Source: Pseudomonas sp. ZH-FAD (GTDB lineage: Bacteria; Pseudomonadota; Gammaproteobacteria; Pseudomonadales; Pseudomonadaceae). From it: a stretch of 64,000 bases of DNA. The position numbers and the translations under genes are program-made. Under the pieces are notes generated by a model. The model worked only from the letters and a program-made list of their open reading frames with translations, was not told the origin of the DNA and did no database searches. Location of the stretch: positions 1 to 64,000 of the forward strand of contig NZ_PGLR01000021.1 of assembly GCF_002803095.1 (NCBI RefSeq), given 5' to 3'. Below are positions 8,518 to 17,001 of the stretch, piece by piece; within the stretch, counting starts at the first letter, position 1, and every line of letters begins with the position of its first letter.

Positions 8518-10101
8518 ATGCTGAAAAGTACCCACGCCACTCGCGGCATTTTCGTCGCCCCCCATCACCTGGCCGCCCAGGCCGGCCGTGACGTGCTCAA
8601 GGCCGGCGGCAACGCCGTCGAAGCCATGGTCGCCGCGGCCGCCAGCATCGCCGTGGTCTATCCGCATATGAACGCCATTGGCGGTGACGGCTTCTGGCTG
8701 ATCCATGAGCCGGGCAAGGCCCCGGTGGCCATCGACGCCTGCGGTAGCAGCGCGGCCCTGGCTGATCGCGAGTTCTACGCTGGTCTCGAGGCGATCCCCA
8801 GCCGTGGTCCGACGGCCGCGCTTACCGTCGCCGGGACCATCGGCGGCTGGGCCAAGGCTCTGGAAGTGGCGTCCGGCTGGGGCACTCCGCTGCCGCTGCG
8901 CGACTTGCTCGCCGAGGCTATTGGCCAGGCGCGCAACGGTATCGTTGTCAGCCGCAGCCAGGCGCATCTGACGCGGGTCAAGTTCGATGAACTCAAGGGC
9001 GTGCCGGGTTTCGCCGATGTCTATCTGAACAACGGTCAGGTGCCTGCCGAAGGCAGCCTGATGAAGCAGACGGCTTTGGGCGACACCCTGGCGCACCTGG
9101 CAGAAAAAGGCCTGGATGATTTCTACCGAGGTGAGCTGGCCACGCGCATGGCTGCCGAGCTGGAACAACTGGGCAGCCCGCTGCGCCTGGCCGATCTGCA
9201 GGCCTACCAGGCCCAGGTGGTTACCCCGCTGCAGGTGCGTTTGGGCGACGCCACCCTGTATAACATGCCACCGCCAACCCAGGGCCTGGCCTCGCTACTG
9301 ATCCTCGGCGTGTTCGAGCGCCTCAAGGTCGCCGAGGCCGAAGGCTTCGCCCATGTGCATGGCCTGGTCGAATCGACCAAGCAGGCATTCATGATTCGTG
9401 ATCGTGTGGTCACCGACCCGCGCCGCGTGCCGGCCGACCCGCAAGGCTTCCTCGCCCCGGAAAACCTCGACGCCCTGGCGGCGGCTGTCGACCCTGACCG
9501 CGCCCTGGAATGGCCGCGCCCGACCTCGCCCGGCGACACCATCTGGATGGGCTGCATCGACAGCGAAGGCCGCGCGGTGAGCTTTATCCAGAGTGTGTAC
9601 TGGGAGTTCGGCTCTGGCATGGTGCTGCCGTCCAGCGGCGTGGCCTGGCAGAACCGCGGCATCAGCTTCTCCCTCGACCCGACCGCGCTGCAGGCGCTGG
9701 AGCCGGGGCGCAAGCCGTTCCACACCCTAAACCCGGCGCTGGCGCTGTTCGACGACGGCCGCGTGCTGAGCTACGGCACCATGGGCGGCGAAGGCCAGCC
9801 GCAAACCCAGGCCGCGCTGTTCAGCCGCTATCGCCTGGGCAGCGACCTGCAGGCCGCCATCACCGCGCCACGCTGGTTGCTGGGACGCACCTGGGGCGAC
9901 GTCAGCACCAGCCTCAAGCTGGAGAATCGTTTCCCGGCCGAACTGGTCGAGCAGTTGCGCGCCGCCGGCCATGTGATCGAGGTGCTGGACGAGGCCTTCA
10001 GCGACACCATGGGCCACGCTGGCGCGCTGCTGCGCCACCCCAGCGGCGTACTCGAAGGCGCTGCGGACCCACGTAGCGACGGCAGCGTCTGCGGCTTGTA
10101 G
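8518..10101 (+). CDS. Gamma-glutamyltransferase-family N-terminal nucleophile hydrolase
   Basis: This 527-residue protein has the gamma-glutamyltranspeptidase fold. The N-terminal half begins with ATRGIFVAPHHLAAQAGRDV and AGGNAVEAMVAAAASIAVVY, followed by the family GGDGF. The junction PGDTIWMGCIDSEGRAVSFI matches the processing site of the family, so the Thr of GDT is the probable self-cleavage residue and nucleophile. Classical enzymes have TTH at this point, which is changed here. No signal peptide is visible, so it probably acts in the cytoplasm, unlike periplasmic Ggt. In this operon it may hydrolyse an imported gamma-glutamyl or other amide compound. Substrate is unknown. Confidence 0.88.
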   Translation: MLKSTHATRGIFVAPHHLAAQAGRDVLKAGGNAVEAMVAAAASIAVVYPHMNAIGGDGFWLIHEPGKAPVAIDACGSSAALADREFYAGLEAIPSRGPTAALTVAGTIGGWAKALEVASGWGTPLPLRDLLAEAIGQARNGIVVSRSQAHLTRVKFDELKGVPGFADVYLNNGQVPAEGSLMKQTALGDTLAHLAEKGLDDFYRGELATRMAAELEQLGSPLRLADLQAYQAQVVTPLQVRLGDATLYNMPPPTQGLASLLILGVFERLKVAEAEGFAHVHGLVESTKQAFMIRDRVVTDPRRVPADPQGFLAPENLDALAAAVDPDRALEWPRPTSPGDTIWMGCIDSEGRAVSFIQSVYWEFGSGMVLPSSGVAWQNRGISFSLDPTALQALEPGRKPFHTLNPALALFDDGRVLSYGTMGGEGQPQTQAALFSRYRLGSDLQAAITAPRWLLGRTWGDVSTSLKLENRFPAELVEQLRAAGHVIEVLDEAFSDTMGHAGALLRHPSGVLEGAADPRSDGSVCGL

Positions 10102-10139
10102 AAGGTTATGGCTACCCTGTGCAGACCATAACGCACACC

Positions 10140-10230
10140 TGTAGGAGCCCCGCCTCGGGGCGAAGCGGTTGCAGTCATTCAGTGAAACCGATGGTGTGCA
10201 CCGCATTCGTCGCGGGGCGCGACTCCTACA
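10140..10230. repeat. REP/BIME-like inverted-repeat element between convergent genes
   Basis: The element is bounded by TGTAGGAG and its inverse CTCCTACA, with GC-rich palindromic segments just inside each end (CCCCGCCTCGGGGCG and GTCGCGGGGCGCGAC). It fills the space between the GGT-like gene and the convergent ridA-like gene. This matches the general form of Pseudomonas repetitive extragenic palindromes, which often sit between convergent genes and may also terminate transcription. Confidence 0.6.
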
Positions 10231-10245
10231 AAAGCTCAACAGCCC

Positions 10246-10641
10246 CTATGGCCGGCGCGCAATAAAGTCGATCTCCACCAGCGCGTGCCGCGCCAGTCCG
10301 GTGGTGCCGATGCAGGTGCGTGCCGGGCGTTTACCTTCGGGGAAATAGCTGGCGTAGACCGCATTGAAGCGCTCGTAGTCACCATAGAAATCGGTGAGGA
10401 ACGCCCGCGCCGAAACAACATTTTCCAGGCCCAGCCCCAAGCCTTTCAAGACCACCAGCAGGTTGTCGAAGGTCTTGTGGGTTTGCGCCTCGATGCCCTC
10501 GGGCAGGGGCGCGGACTCGTTACCCGGATCGATGGGCAACTGCCCGGTGACGAACACCCAGCCGTCGGCTTCGCAGGCGTGGGAGAACGGCGCAACCGGC
10601 GCTGGGGCACCGGCGAACATATGGTATTCAGGCAACGGCAT
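10246..10641 (-). CDS. RidA family protein (YjgF/YER057c/UK114), enamine/imine deaminase-like
   Basis: The 131-residue protein is a single RidA domain. RidA enzymes hydrolyse reactive enamines and imines made by PLP enzymes, releasing ammonia and a keto acid. The family segment ending KRPARTCIGTTGLARHALVE contains the conserved arginine that binds the substrate carboxylate. I chose the ATG at 10641 because CTGGAGTG lies at a good distance upstream; the open frame extends nine codons further. It is separated by about 60 bp from the glutaminase gene upstream on the same strand, so the two may be co-transcribed. The physiological substrate is not known. Confidence 0.88.
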   Translation of the reverse strand: MPLPEYHMFAGAPAPVAPFSHACEADGWVFVTGQLPIDPGNESAPLPEGIEAQTHKTFDNLLVVLKGLGLGLENVVSARAFLTDFYGDYERFNAVYASYFPEGKRPARTCIGTTGLARHALVEIDFIARRP

Positions 10642-10703
10642 AAGCACTCCAGGGCTGATCAAGGTCACCGACGCAGCATGGCACCGGCCCCTGTGACCAT
10701 ACC

Positions 10704-11612
10704 TCAGAATACCGACCAGCCGATGCGCTCGCTGAGCAGTTCCAGCGCCTTGATCCCGGCCAGGGAGTTACCCGCGGCGTTCAACTCCGGTGACCACACA
10801 CAGACACTGAACTGCCCTGGTACCACCGCGACGATGCCGCCGCCGACGCCGCTCTTGCCAGGCAGGCCGACGCGGTAGGCGAAGTTGCCCGCCTCGTCGT
10901 ACAGGCCGCTGGTGGCCATGATGGCGTTGATCTGTTTGGTTTGGCGGGGCGACAGCACCTGTTCGCCGCTGTGCTGGCAGAAGCCTTCATTGGCCAGAAA
11001 ACCGAAGGCACGCGCCAGGTCGATGCAGCTCATGCGCAGCGCGCAGCAGCTGAAGTAGCTGCGCAGTACAGCCTCGACTTCGTTGTGAAAATTGCCGAAC
11101 GATTGCATCAGGTAGGCTGCTGCCGCGTTTCGCGCACGGTGCTGGTATTCCGATTCGGCGACGTGGTTGTCCACCGTCACTTCGGGGTTGCCCGACAGGC
11201 GCCGGACGAAGTCGCGCATCGACAGCGCCGGTGCGGCGTAGCGCGACTGGTTGATGTCGCAGATCACCAGGGCGCCGGCATTGATGAACGGATTGCGCGG
11301 CTTGCCACGCTCGAACTCCAGCTGCACCAGCGAGTTGAACGGCTGCCCGGACGGCTCGTGGCCGAGGCGCTGCCAGATGCTTTCGCCGCTGTGGCCGATG
11401 GCCTGGACCAGGCTGAACACCTTGGAAATGCTCTGGATCGAGAAGGGCGTACGGGCATCGCCGGCGACATGCACCTGGCCGTCGTTGCCATACACGGCGA
11501 TGCCCAGTTGATCGGGCACCACGCTGGCCAGCGCGGGAATGTAGTCGGCCACCTTGCCCTGGCCGATCAGTGGGCGGACTTCATCAAGAATTTCGTTCAA
11601 CAACGCTTGCAT
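10704..11612 (-). CDS. glsA: Glutaminase (serine-dependent beta-lactamase fold)
   Basis: This enzyme hydrolyses glutamine to glutamate and ammonia in the cytoplasm. The catalytic Ser-x-x-Lys is visible as [10 protein letters not shown] (Ser61, Lys64 with the start used here), followed by [10 protein letters not shown] and, near the C-terminus, [18 protein letters not shown]. All are family signatures. I chose the ATG at 11612, giving 302 residues and the typical start [20 protein letters not shown]; the frame is open to 11678 and no start has a clear ribosome site, so it remains slightly uncertain. The gene fits the local theme of amide and amino-acid nitrogen release together with the asparaginase. 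Confidence 0.92.
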   Translation of the reverse strand: MQALLNEILDEVRPLIGQGKVADYIPALASVVPDQLGIAVYGNDGQVHVAGDARTPFSIQSISKVFSLVQAIGHSGESIWQRLGHEPSGQPFNSLVQLEFERGKPRNPFINAGALVICDINQSRYAAPALSMRDFVRRLSGNPEVTVDNHVAESEYQHRARNAAAAYLMQSFGNFHNEVEAVLRSYFSCCALRMSCIDLARAFGFLANEGFCQHSGEQVLSPRQTKQINAIMATSGLYDEAGNFAYRVGLPGKSGVGGGIVAVVPGQFSVCVWSPELNAAGNSLAGIKALELLSERIGWSVF

Positions 11613-11753
11613 GTTCAGGCTCGCGAGGGCGTCGGGCATTGCCCGGCAGGTCTGAGCTAGACGCCCATTGACGGACACGAATCACAGCGCGCGGCTTGCT
11701 CTGCACGGTTCTGCGCCCTAGTCTCGGCCTCTTCCTGTCGACGGCGTAGCCTG

Positions 11754-12683
11754 ATGTCCACCGTTCTCAACGTCCTGTTGCCGATCTTCGGTCTGATTCT
11801 GGTCGGCTACATCTGCCGGCGAACCAATCGCCTGGGGCCGACTGCGGCATCGGAGATGAATCGCTTCGTGGTCTGGCTCGGCCTGCCGGCCCTGCTCTTC
11901 AGCCTCACGGCCAAGGCCGACTGGGCGCAGATCTGGCAGCCGGGGTTCCTGCTCGCCTTCACCGGCGGCATGCTCGCGGTGTTTCTGGTCACCCTGGCAT
12001 ACCGCTGGAAAACCACCGGCAACCTGGTCGACGCCAGCATCGATGGGCTCAGTGCCGGTTATGCCAACACCGGCTATATCGGCATTCCGCTGTGCGTGCT
12101 GGTACTGGGTGAGGACGGCATGGCGCCCGCGCTGATCGCCTCGCTGCTGGTGGTCTGCGTGCTGTTCGGCCTGGCGGTGGTGTGCATCGAAGTAGGTCTG
12201 CAGAGCAAGAAGGGGCTGGGTGGTGCCATCGTTCAGGTAGTCACCGCGTTGTTGAAGAACCCGCTGGTGGTTGCGCCACTGCTCGGTGCTGCCTGGGCCT
12301 TTGGTGGCGTGCAGATGCCCGCGGCACTGGACGAGTTTCTGCGTCTGCTCGGCGCGGCCACCGTACCTTGTGCGCTGGTGTCGCTGGGGTTGTTCCTGGC
12401 GCAGCGCCAGAGCGGTCCGAGCGAAGGCGCCTGGCCGCTGGTGGCCCTGAAGCTGGTACTGCAACCGCTGGTGACCTGGTTCATCGCTTTCGTGCTGCTC
12501 GACCTGCCAGCCTTCTGGGCGCATGCCGCGCTGCTGCTCAGCGCACTGCCGACCGGCACAGGGCCGTTCATGCTCGCCGAGTACTACCAGCGCCAGGCGG
12601 CGCTGGTGTCGCGGGCGATCCTGTTTTCCACCCTCGGTTCGCTGCTGACCCTGTCGCTGATCCTGCTGGCGATCAGCCCTTGA
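11754..12683 (+). CDS. AEC (auxin efflux carrier) family transporter
   Basis: This 309-residue protein has about ten membrane helices in two five-helix repeats. The family look is seen in MSTVLNVLLPIFGLILVGYI at the start and in SAGYANTGYIGIPLC, whose broken helix contains the conserved Asn and Gly-Ile-Pro. Bacterial members include malonate and malate carriers as well as transporters of unknown cargo, so the substrate is open. It is divergent from glsA across 141 bp and its 3' end overlaps the convergent unknown gene by 11 bp. Confidence 0.88.
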   Translation: MSTVLNVLLPIFGLILVGYICRRTNRLGPTAASEMNRFVVWLGLPALLFSLTAKADWAQIWQPGFLLAFTGGMLAVFLVTLAYRWKTTGNLVDASIDGLSAGYANTGYIGIPLCVLVLGEDGMAPALIASLLVVCVLFGLAVVCIEVGLQSKKGLGGAIVQVVTALLKNPLVVAPLLGAAWAFGGVQMPAALDEFLRLLGAATVPCALVSLGLFLAQRQSGPSEGAWPLVALKLVLQPLVTWFIAFVLLDLPAFWAHAALLLSALPTGTGPFMLAEYYQRQAALVSRAILFSTLGSLLTLSLILLAISP

Positions 12684-13314
12684 GCTGCAGCTCCACACCC
12701 AGTTGCTGTGACAGGCAGGGCCAGCGCTGCCAGGCTGATGCGGTATCCGGCGCCGCCAGGCGCTCGCGGTAGGCCTGCACCGAGGGTTGGTCGAAACTGG
12801 CGTCGTCGAGCATACCGGTCAGGGCATGATGCACAGCCTCATCGAGCTGATTGGCGAAGGGTTCGCCGATCAGTTGGTGGGCGATCAGGTTGGCGCGCGT
12901 AGTGTCCAGCGGGATCAGCGGCTGGCCGAGGTGGGCGATATAGCGGTCATTGACCTCCTCCACCAGGCGATGGGCCAGATAGGCCTCGTCGAGCAGCCCT
13001 TCGAGCCCCTCATGGCCATCGATCAGCGGCGGCGGCTGGAGGAAGAAATGCTCGGCAATCTTCAGCACGGGCTTGACCGCATCCTCGATGCCGGCCTCCC
13101 GCGCGACTGCCACCGCGGCGTCGAGCACCTCGGGCACCTGCTCGATATAGGCGCTGACGAACGCGCTCAGGGCGCCCGACGCGTCCTCCTCGGGCAGGCG
13201 AATGGACGGGTGCAGGCGTTCGAGCTGGGCCTGCAGAAACCGGGCGAGGGCCTGGCTGCTGATTTCGTGTTGTTGCGCCTGGGCGATGGACTGGCGGACG
13301 GCGGCGGTGTTCAT
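12673..13314 (-). CDS. Conserved protein of unknown function
   Basis: This 213-residue soluble protein has no signal peptide, membrane segment or motif I can name. It is rich in Leu, Ala, Glu and Gln, and looks mostly helical. Features that may matter are HFFLQPPPLIDGHEGLEGLL and the acidic stretch RLPEEDASGAL. I chose the ATG at 13314 (MNTAAVRQSIAQ) rather than 13326. Its last 11 bp overlap the AEC transporter gene on the other strand. Codon use matches the neighbours, so it is very likely a real gene; I have no basis for a function. Confidence 0.7.
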   Translation of the reverse strand: MNTAAVRQSIAQAQQHEISSQALARFLQAQLERLHPSIRLPEEDASGALSAFVSAYIEQVPEVLDAAVAVAREAGIEDAVKPVLKIAEHFFLQPPPLIDGHEGLEGLLDEAYLAHRLVEEVNDRYIAHLGQPLIPLDTTRANLIAHQLIGEPFANQLDEAVHHALTGMLDDASFDQPSVQAYRERLAAPDTASAWQRWPCLSQQLGVELQLKG

Positions 13315-13392
13315 GACTGCTCCCACAATTCAGGACATGGACGTGAACCTTAGCCGGCTCCTACGGTCGGCTAAGACGCGATTGTCATAATT

Positions 13393-13421
13393 TTTTCATA
13401 CTTATGCGAGTTCGCTATAAA
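13393..13421 (+). promoter_or_regulatory. Candidate sigma-70 promoter of the aa3 oxidase operon
   Basis: TTTTCA and TATAAA are spaced by 17 bp in an AT-rich island between otherwise GC-rich DNA. It would give a leader of about 290 nt before coxB. The intervening 13422-13718 contains no gene I accept; it has GC hairpins such as CCCCG-CGTCAGT-CGGGG near 13444. RpoS-type recognition is also possible, since the P. aeruginosa aa3 oxidase is reported to be RpoS-dependent. Confidence 0.45.
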
Positions 13422-13718
13422 GACCTGTCTCAGAACGGCTACACCCCGCGTCAGTCGGGGCGTTTAGGACAAGGCTTGCGCGCCTTCGGCCATTTTTGCA
13501 CGCACGTTGCGAGGTGAAACTCGCCGTCTATACTCGAGTTCGAAAGGCAGTACCTGATGGAACCGGACGAGCTCAGGCACGGAGAGGTTTCGGCAGTAGT
13601 CGCCAGCAGTTGAGCGCGGTGCGCGGACAGTGAGTCCGCCATGTCGCTCTATGGCAGTCGATCCCTTAGCCGCAGGCTCAGCCGGCGGGATAAAAAGAAC
13701 AATCAAGGGGAACCCGCA

Positions 13719-14843
13719 ATGATGCGACATCCACGAGTCTGGATGGGCCTCCTGCTGTGGCTGGCATTAGGCTCGGCACACGCGCAGTGGACGGTCAATA
13801 TGGCGCCCGGTGTAACCGACGTCAGCCGCTCCGTCTTCGATCTGCACATGACCATTTTCTGGATCTGCGTTGTGATCGGTGTGATCGTGTTCGGTGCCAT
13901 GTTCTGGTCGATGATCATGCACCGCCGCTCCACCGGCCAGAAACCCGCGCATTTTCACGAAAGTACAACCGTCGAGATTCTCTGGACCGTGGTGCCGCTG
14001 GCCATTCTGGTGGTGATGGCGATCCCGGCCACCAAGACGCTGATCGAGATCTACGACACTTCCGAGTCCGAGCTGGATATCCAGGTCACTGGCTACCAAT
14101 GGAAGTGGCACTACAAGTACCTGGGTCAGGACGTCGAGTTCTTCAGCAACCTGACCACGCCGCGTTCGCAGATCAACAACCGCGAAGCCAAGGGCGAACA
14201 CTACCTGCTGGAAGTCGATGAGCCGCTGGTGGTACCGGTGGGCACCAAGGTGCGTTTCCTGATCACCGCCGCCGATGTCATCCACTCCTGGTGGGTGCCG
14301 GCACTGGCGGTGAAGAAGGACGCCATCCCCGGGTTCATCAACGAATCCTGGACGCGCATCGAGGAACCCGGCATCTACCGTGGCCAGTGCACCGAGCTGT
14401 GCGGCAAGGACCACGGCTTCATGCCGGTGGTGGTCGAGGCCAAGTCCAAGGAAGACTTCGATGTCTGGCTGGCCGAGCGCAAGGAGGCTGCTGCCGCCGA
14501 GCGTGAGCTGACCAGCAAGGAATGGACCATGGAAGAGCTGATGGCGCGTGGCGAGAAAGCCTACGTCACGGCCTGCGCCGCCTGCCACCAGCCTACCGGT
14601 GAAGGTTTGCCACCGATGTTCCCGGCGCTCAAGGGCTCGGCCATCGCCAAGGGGCCAGCCGAGGGCCATATCGACATTGTCTACAACGGCAAGCCGGGCA
14701 CCTCCATGGCCGCCTTCGGCAAGCAGCTGTCGCCGGTCGATCTGGCCGCCATCATCACCTACGAGCGCAACGCCTGGGGCAACAATGTCGGTGACATGGT
14801 CACGCCCAAGGACATTCTCGATTTCTCCAAGGCGCAGGAGTAA
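13719..14843 (+). CDS. coxB: Cytochrome c oxidase subunit II, aa3 type, with fused C-terminal cytochrome c domain
   Basis: This subunit accepts electrons from cytochrome c and passes them to haem a in subunit I. The 374-residue precursor has a signal peptide (cleavage probably after SAHA), two membrane helices and a cupredoxin domain whose CuA ligands are seen in CTELCGKDHGFM. A haem-binding CAACH motif lies in the C-terminal extension, so this is a caa3-type subunit II with its own cytochrome c. I chose the ATG at 13719 because AAGGGGA lies just upstream; the frame is open back to 13641. It starts the oxidase operon, with coxA 4 bp downstream. Confidence 0.96.
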   Translation: MMRHPRVWMGLLLWLALGSAHAQWTVNMAPGVTDVSRSVFDLHMTIFWICVVIGVIVFGAMFWSMIMHRRSTGQKPAHFHESTTVEILWTVVPLAILVVMAIPATKTLIEIYDTSESELDIQVTGYQWKWHYKYLGQDVEFFSNLTTPRSQINNREAKGEHYLLEVDEPLVVPVGTKVRFLITAADVIHSWWVPALAVKKDAIPGFINESWTRIEEPGIYRGQCTELCGKDHGFMPVVVEAKSKEDFDVWLAERKEAAAAERELTSKEWTMEELMARGEKAYVTACAACHQPTGEGLPPMFPALKGSAIAKGPAEGHIDIVYNGKPGTSMAAFGKQLSPVDLAAIITYERNAWGNNVGDMVTPKDILDFSKAQE

Positions 14844-14847
14844 GGAC

Positions 14848-16431
14848 ATGAGTGCAGTGATCGACCACGGTCATACTGACCACCACCATGGCCCGGCCAA
14901 GGGCCTGATGCGCTGGGTGCTGACCACCAACCACAAGGACATCGGCACGATGTACCTGTGGTTCAGCTTCTGCATGTTCCTGCTGGGCGGCTCGATGGCC
15001 ATGGTCATCCGCGCCGAGCTGTTCCAGCCGGGCCTGCAGATCGTGCAGCCGGAATTCTTCAACCAGATGACCACCATGCACGGCCTGATCATGGTCTTTG
15101 GCGCGGTGATGCCGGCGTTCGTCGGCCTGGCCAACTGGATGATCCCGCTGATGATCGGCGCGCCAGACATGGCCCTGCCACGGATGAACAACTTCAGCTT
15201 CTGGCTGCTGCCGGCGGCCTTCGGTCTGCTGGTTTCGACGCTGTTCATGGAAGGCGGCGGGCCGAACTTCGGCTGGACCTTCTACGCCCCGCTGTCGACC
15301 ACCTATGGGCCGGAGAGCACCACCTTCTTTATCTTCGCCGTGCACCTGATGGGCATCAGCTCGATCATGGGGGCGATCAACGTGGTCGCCACCATCCTCA
15401 ACCTGCGCGCCCCCGGCATGACCCTGATGAAGATGCCGTTGTTCGTCTGGACCTGGCTGATCACCGCCTTCCTGCTGATCGCGGTGATGCCGGTACTGGC
15501 TGGCTGCGTGACCATGATGCTGATGGACATCCACTTCGGCACCAGCTTCTTCAATGCTGCCGGTGGTGGTGATCCGGTGCTGTTCCAGCACGTGTTCTGG
15601 TTCTTCGGCCACCCCGAGGTGTACATCATGATCCTGCCCGCCTTCGGTGCGGTCAGCTCGATCATCCCGGCCTTCGCGCGCAAGCCGCTGTTCGGTTACA
15701 CCTCGATGGTCTATGCCACGGCGGCGATCGCCTTCCTCTCGTTCATCGTCTGGGCACACCACATGTTCACCGTCGGCATCCCGCTGACCGGCGAGCTGTT
15801 CTTCATGTACGCCACCATGCTGATCGCCGTGCCCACCGGGGTGAAAGTGTTCAACTGGGCCAGCACCATGTGGCAGGGCTCGATGACCTTCGAGGCGCCG
15901 ATGCTGTTCTCGGTGGCCTTCGTCATCCTGTTCACCATCGGCGGCTTCTCCGGGCTGATGCTGGCCATCGCCCCGGCGGACTTCCAGTACCACGACACCT
16001 ACTTCGTGGTGGCGCACTTCCACTACGTGCTGGTACCCGGTGCGATCTTCGGCATCTTCGCCTCGGCCTACTACTGGCTGCCGAAGTGGACCGGCCACAT
16101 GTATGACGAAACCCTGGCCAAGCTGCATTTCTGGATGAGCTTCATCGGCATGAACCTGGCGTTCTTCCCGATGCACTTCGTTGGCCTGGCCGGCATGCCG
16201 CGGCGCATCCCGGACTACAACATGATGTTCGCCAACTTCAACATGGTCTCCAGCATCGGTGCCTTCATGTTCGGGGCCACCCAGCTGCTGTTCCTGTTCA
16301 TCGTCATCAAGTGCATCCGTGGCGGCAAGCCGGCCCCGGCGAAACCCTGGGACGGGGCCGAAGGCCTGGAGTGGACGGTGCCGTCACCGGCGCCTTACCA
16401 CACCTTCAGCACGCCGCCGGAAGTGAAATAG
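14848..16431 (+). CDS. coxA: Cytochrome c oxidase subunit I, aa3 type
   Basis: This is the catalytic subunit, which reduces oxygen to water and pumps protons. The 527-residue protein has twelve membrane helices and all key ligands: TTMHGLIMVF (haem a histidine), GHPEVYIMILPAFG (CuB His and the cross-linked Tyr), WAHHMFTVG (two CuB His) and VVAHFHYVLV (haem a and a3 histidines). The ATG at 14848 follows AAGGAC and lies 4 bp after the coxB stop; the frame is open upstream through coxB but only as a shadow. A His-rich N-terminus (HGHTDHHHG) is notable. Confidence 0.97.
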   Translation: MSAVIDHGHTDHHHGPAKGLMRWVLTTNHKDIGTMYLWFSFCMFLLGGSMAMVIRAELFQPGLQIVQPEFFNQMTTMHGLIMVFGAVMPAFVGLANWMIPLMIGAPDMALPRMNNFSFWLLPAAFGLLVSTLFMEGGGPNFGWTFYAPLSTTYGPESTTFFIFAVHLMGISSIMGAINVVATILNLRAPGMTLMKMPLFVWTWLITAFLLIAVMPVLAGCVTMMLMDIHFGTSFFNAAGGGDPVLFQHVFWFFGHPEVYIMILPAFGAVSSIIPAFARKPLFGYTSMVYATAAIAFLSFIVWAHHMFTVGIPLTGELFFMYATMLIAVPTGVKVFNWASTMWQGSMTFEAPMLFSVAFVILFTIGGFSGLMLAIAPADFQYHDTYFVVAHFHYVLVPGAIFGIFASAYYWLPKWTGHMYDETLAKLHFWMSFIGMNLAFFPMHFVGLAGMPRRIPDYNMMFANFNMVSSIGAFMFGATQLLFLFIVIKCIRGGKPAPAKPWDGAEGLEWTVPSPAPYHTFSTPPEVK

Positions 16432-16441
16432 GAGATCTGCC

Positions 16442-16990
16442 GTGAGCGAGGTCATCGCGACTCGTCGCCTGGTTACCCGTCTGCTGCTCGTGGTGGTGGT
16501 GATGTTCTGCTTCGGCATCTTCATCCTGCCGCCGTTCTACGACGCCATGTGCCGGGTGTTCGGTATCAACGGCAAGACGGCCGGGGCCTACCAGGGCGAG
16601 CAAATGGTGGATGAGCAGCGTCAGGTGCGCGTGCAGTTTCTCGCCACCAACGCCGCCGGCATGGTCTGGGAGTTCGGCCCGCAGGCTGACGAGATCCTGG
16701 TTCACCCGGGCGAGGCGCGCGACATGCTGTTCGTCGCTTACAACCCCAGCGACCAGCCGATGAGCGCGCAGGCGATTCCCAGCGTATCGCCCTCGAAGGC
16801 GGCGGCCTTCTTTCACAAGACCGAGTGTTTCTGCTTCACCCAGCAGGTGTTGCAACCGGGCGAGCGCATCGAGATGCCGGTGCGTTTCATCGTCGACAGG
16901 GATCTACCCAAGGACGTGAAGCACCTGACCCTGGGCTACACCCTGTTCGATATCACCGCGCGCAAACCGCCAGTGGCACAGGCTCCATAA
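16442..16990 (+). CDS. ctaG: Cytochrome c oxidase assembly protein Cox11/CtaG (CuB insertion)
   Basis: This 182-residue protein has one N-terminal membrane helix (LLLVVVVMFCFGIFILPPF) and a periplasmic immunoglobulin-like domain. It delivers copper to the CuB site of subunit I. The copper-binding C-x-C of the family is visible as KTECFCFTQQ, and the following VLQPGERIEMPVRF is also typical. The start is GTG at 16442, with GGAGA upstream. It sits between subunits I and III in the operon, the usual order in proteobacteria. Confidence 0.94.
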   Translation: MSEVIATRRLVTRLLLVVVVMFCFGIFILPPFYDAMCRVFGINGKTAGAYQGEQMVDEQRQVRVQFLATNAAGMVWEFGPQADEILVHPGEARDMLFVAYNPSDQPMSAQAIPSVSPSKAAAFFHKTECFCFTQQVLQPGERIEMPVRFIVDRDLPKDVKHLTLGYTLFDITARKPPVAQAP

Positions 16991-17001
16991 GGAGAACAAC
17001 A

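Noticed and set aside
14800..16176. 458-codon frame on the minus strand over coxA
   Set aside because: Antisense of coxA with His/Glu/Asp-rich composition and no family resemblance.
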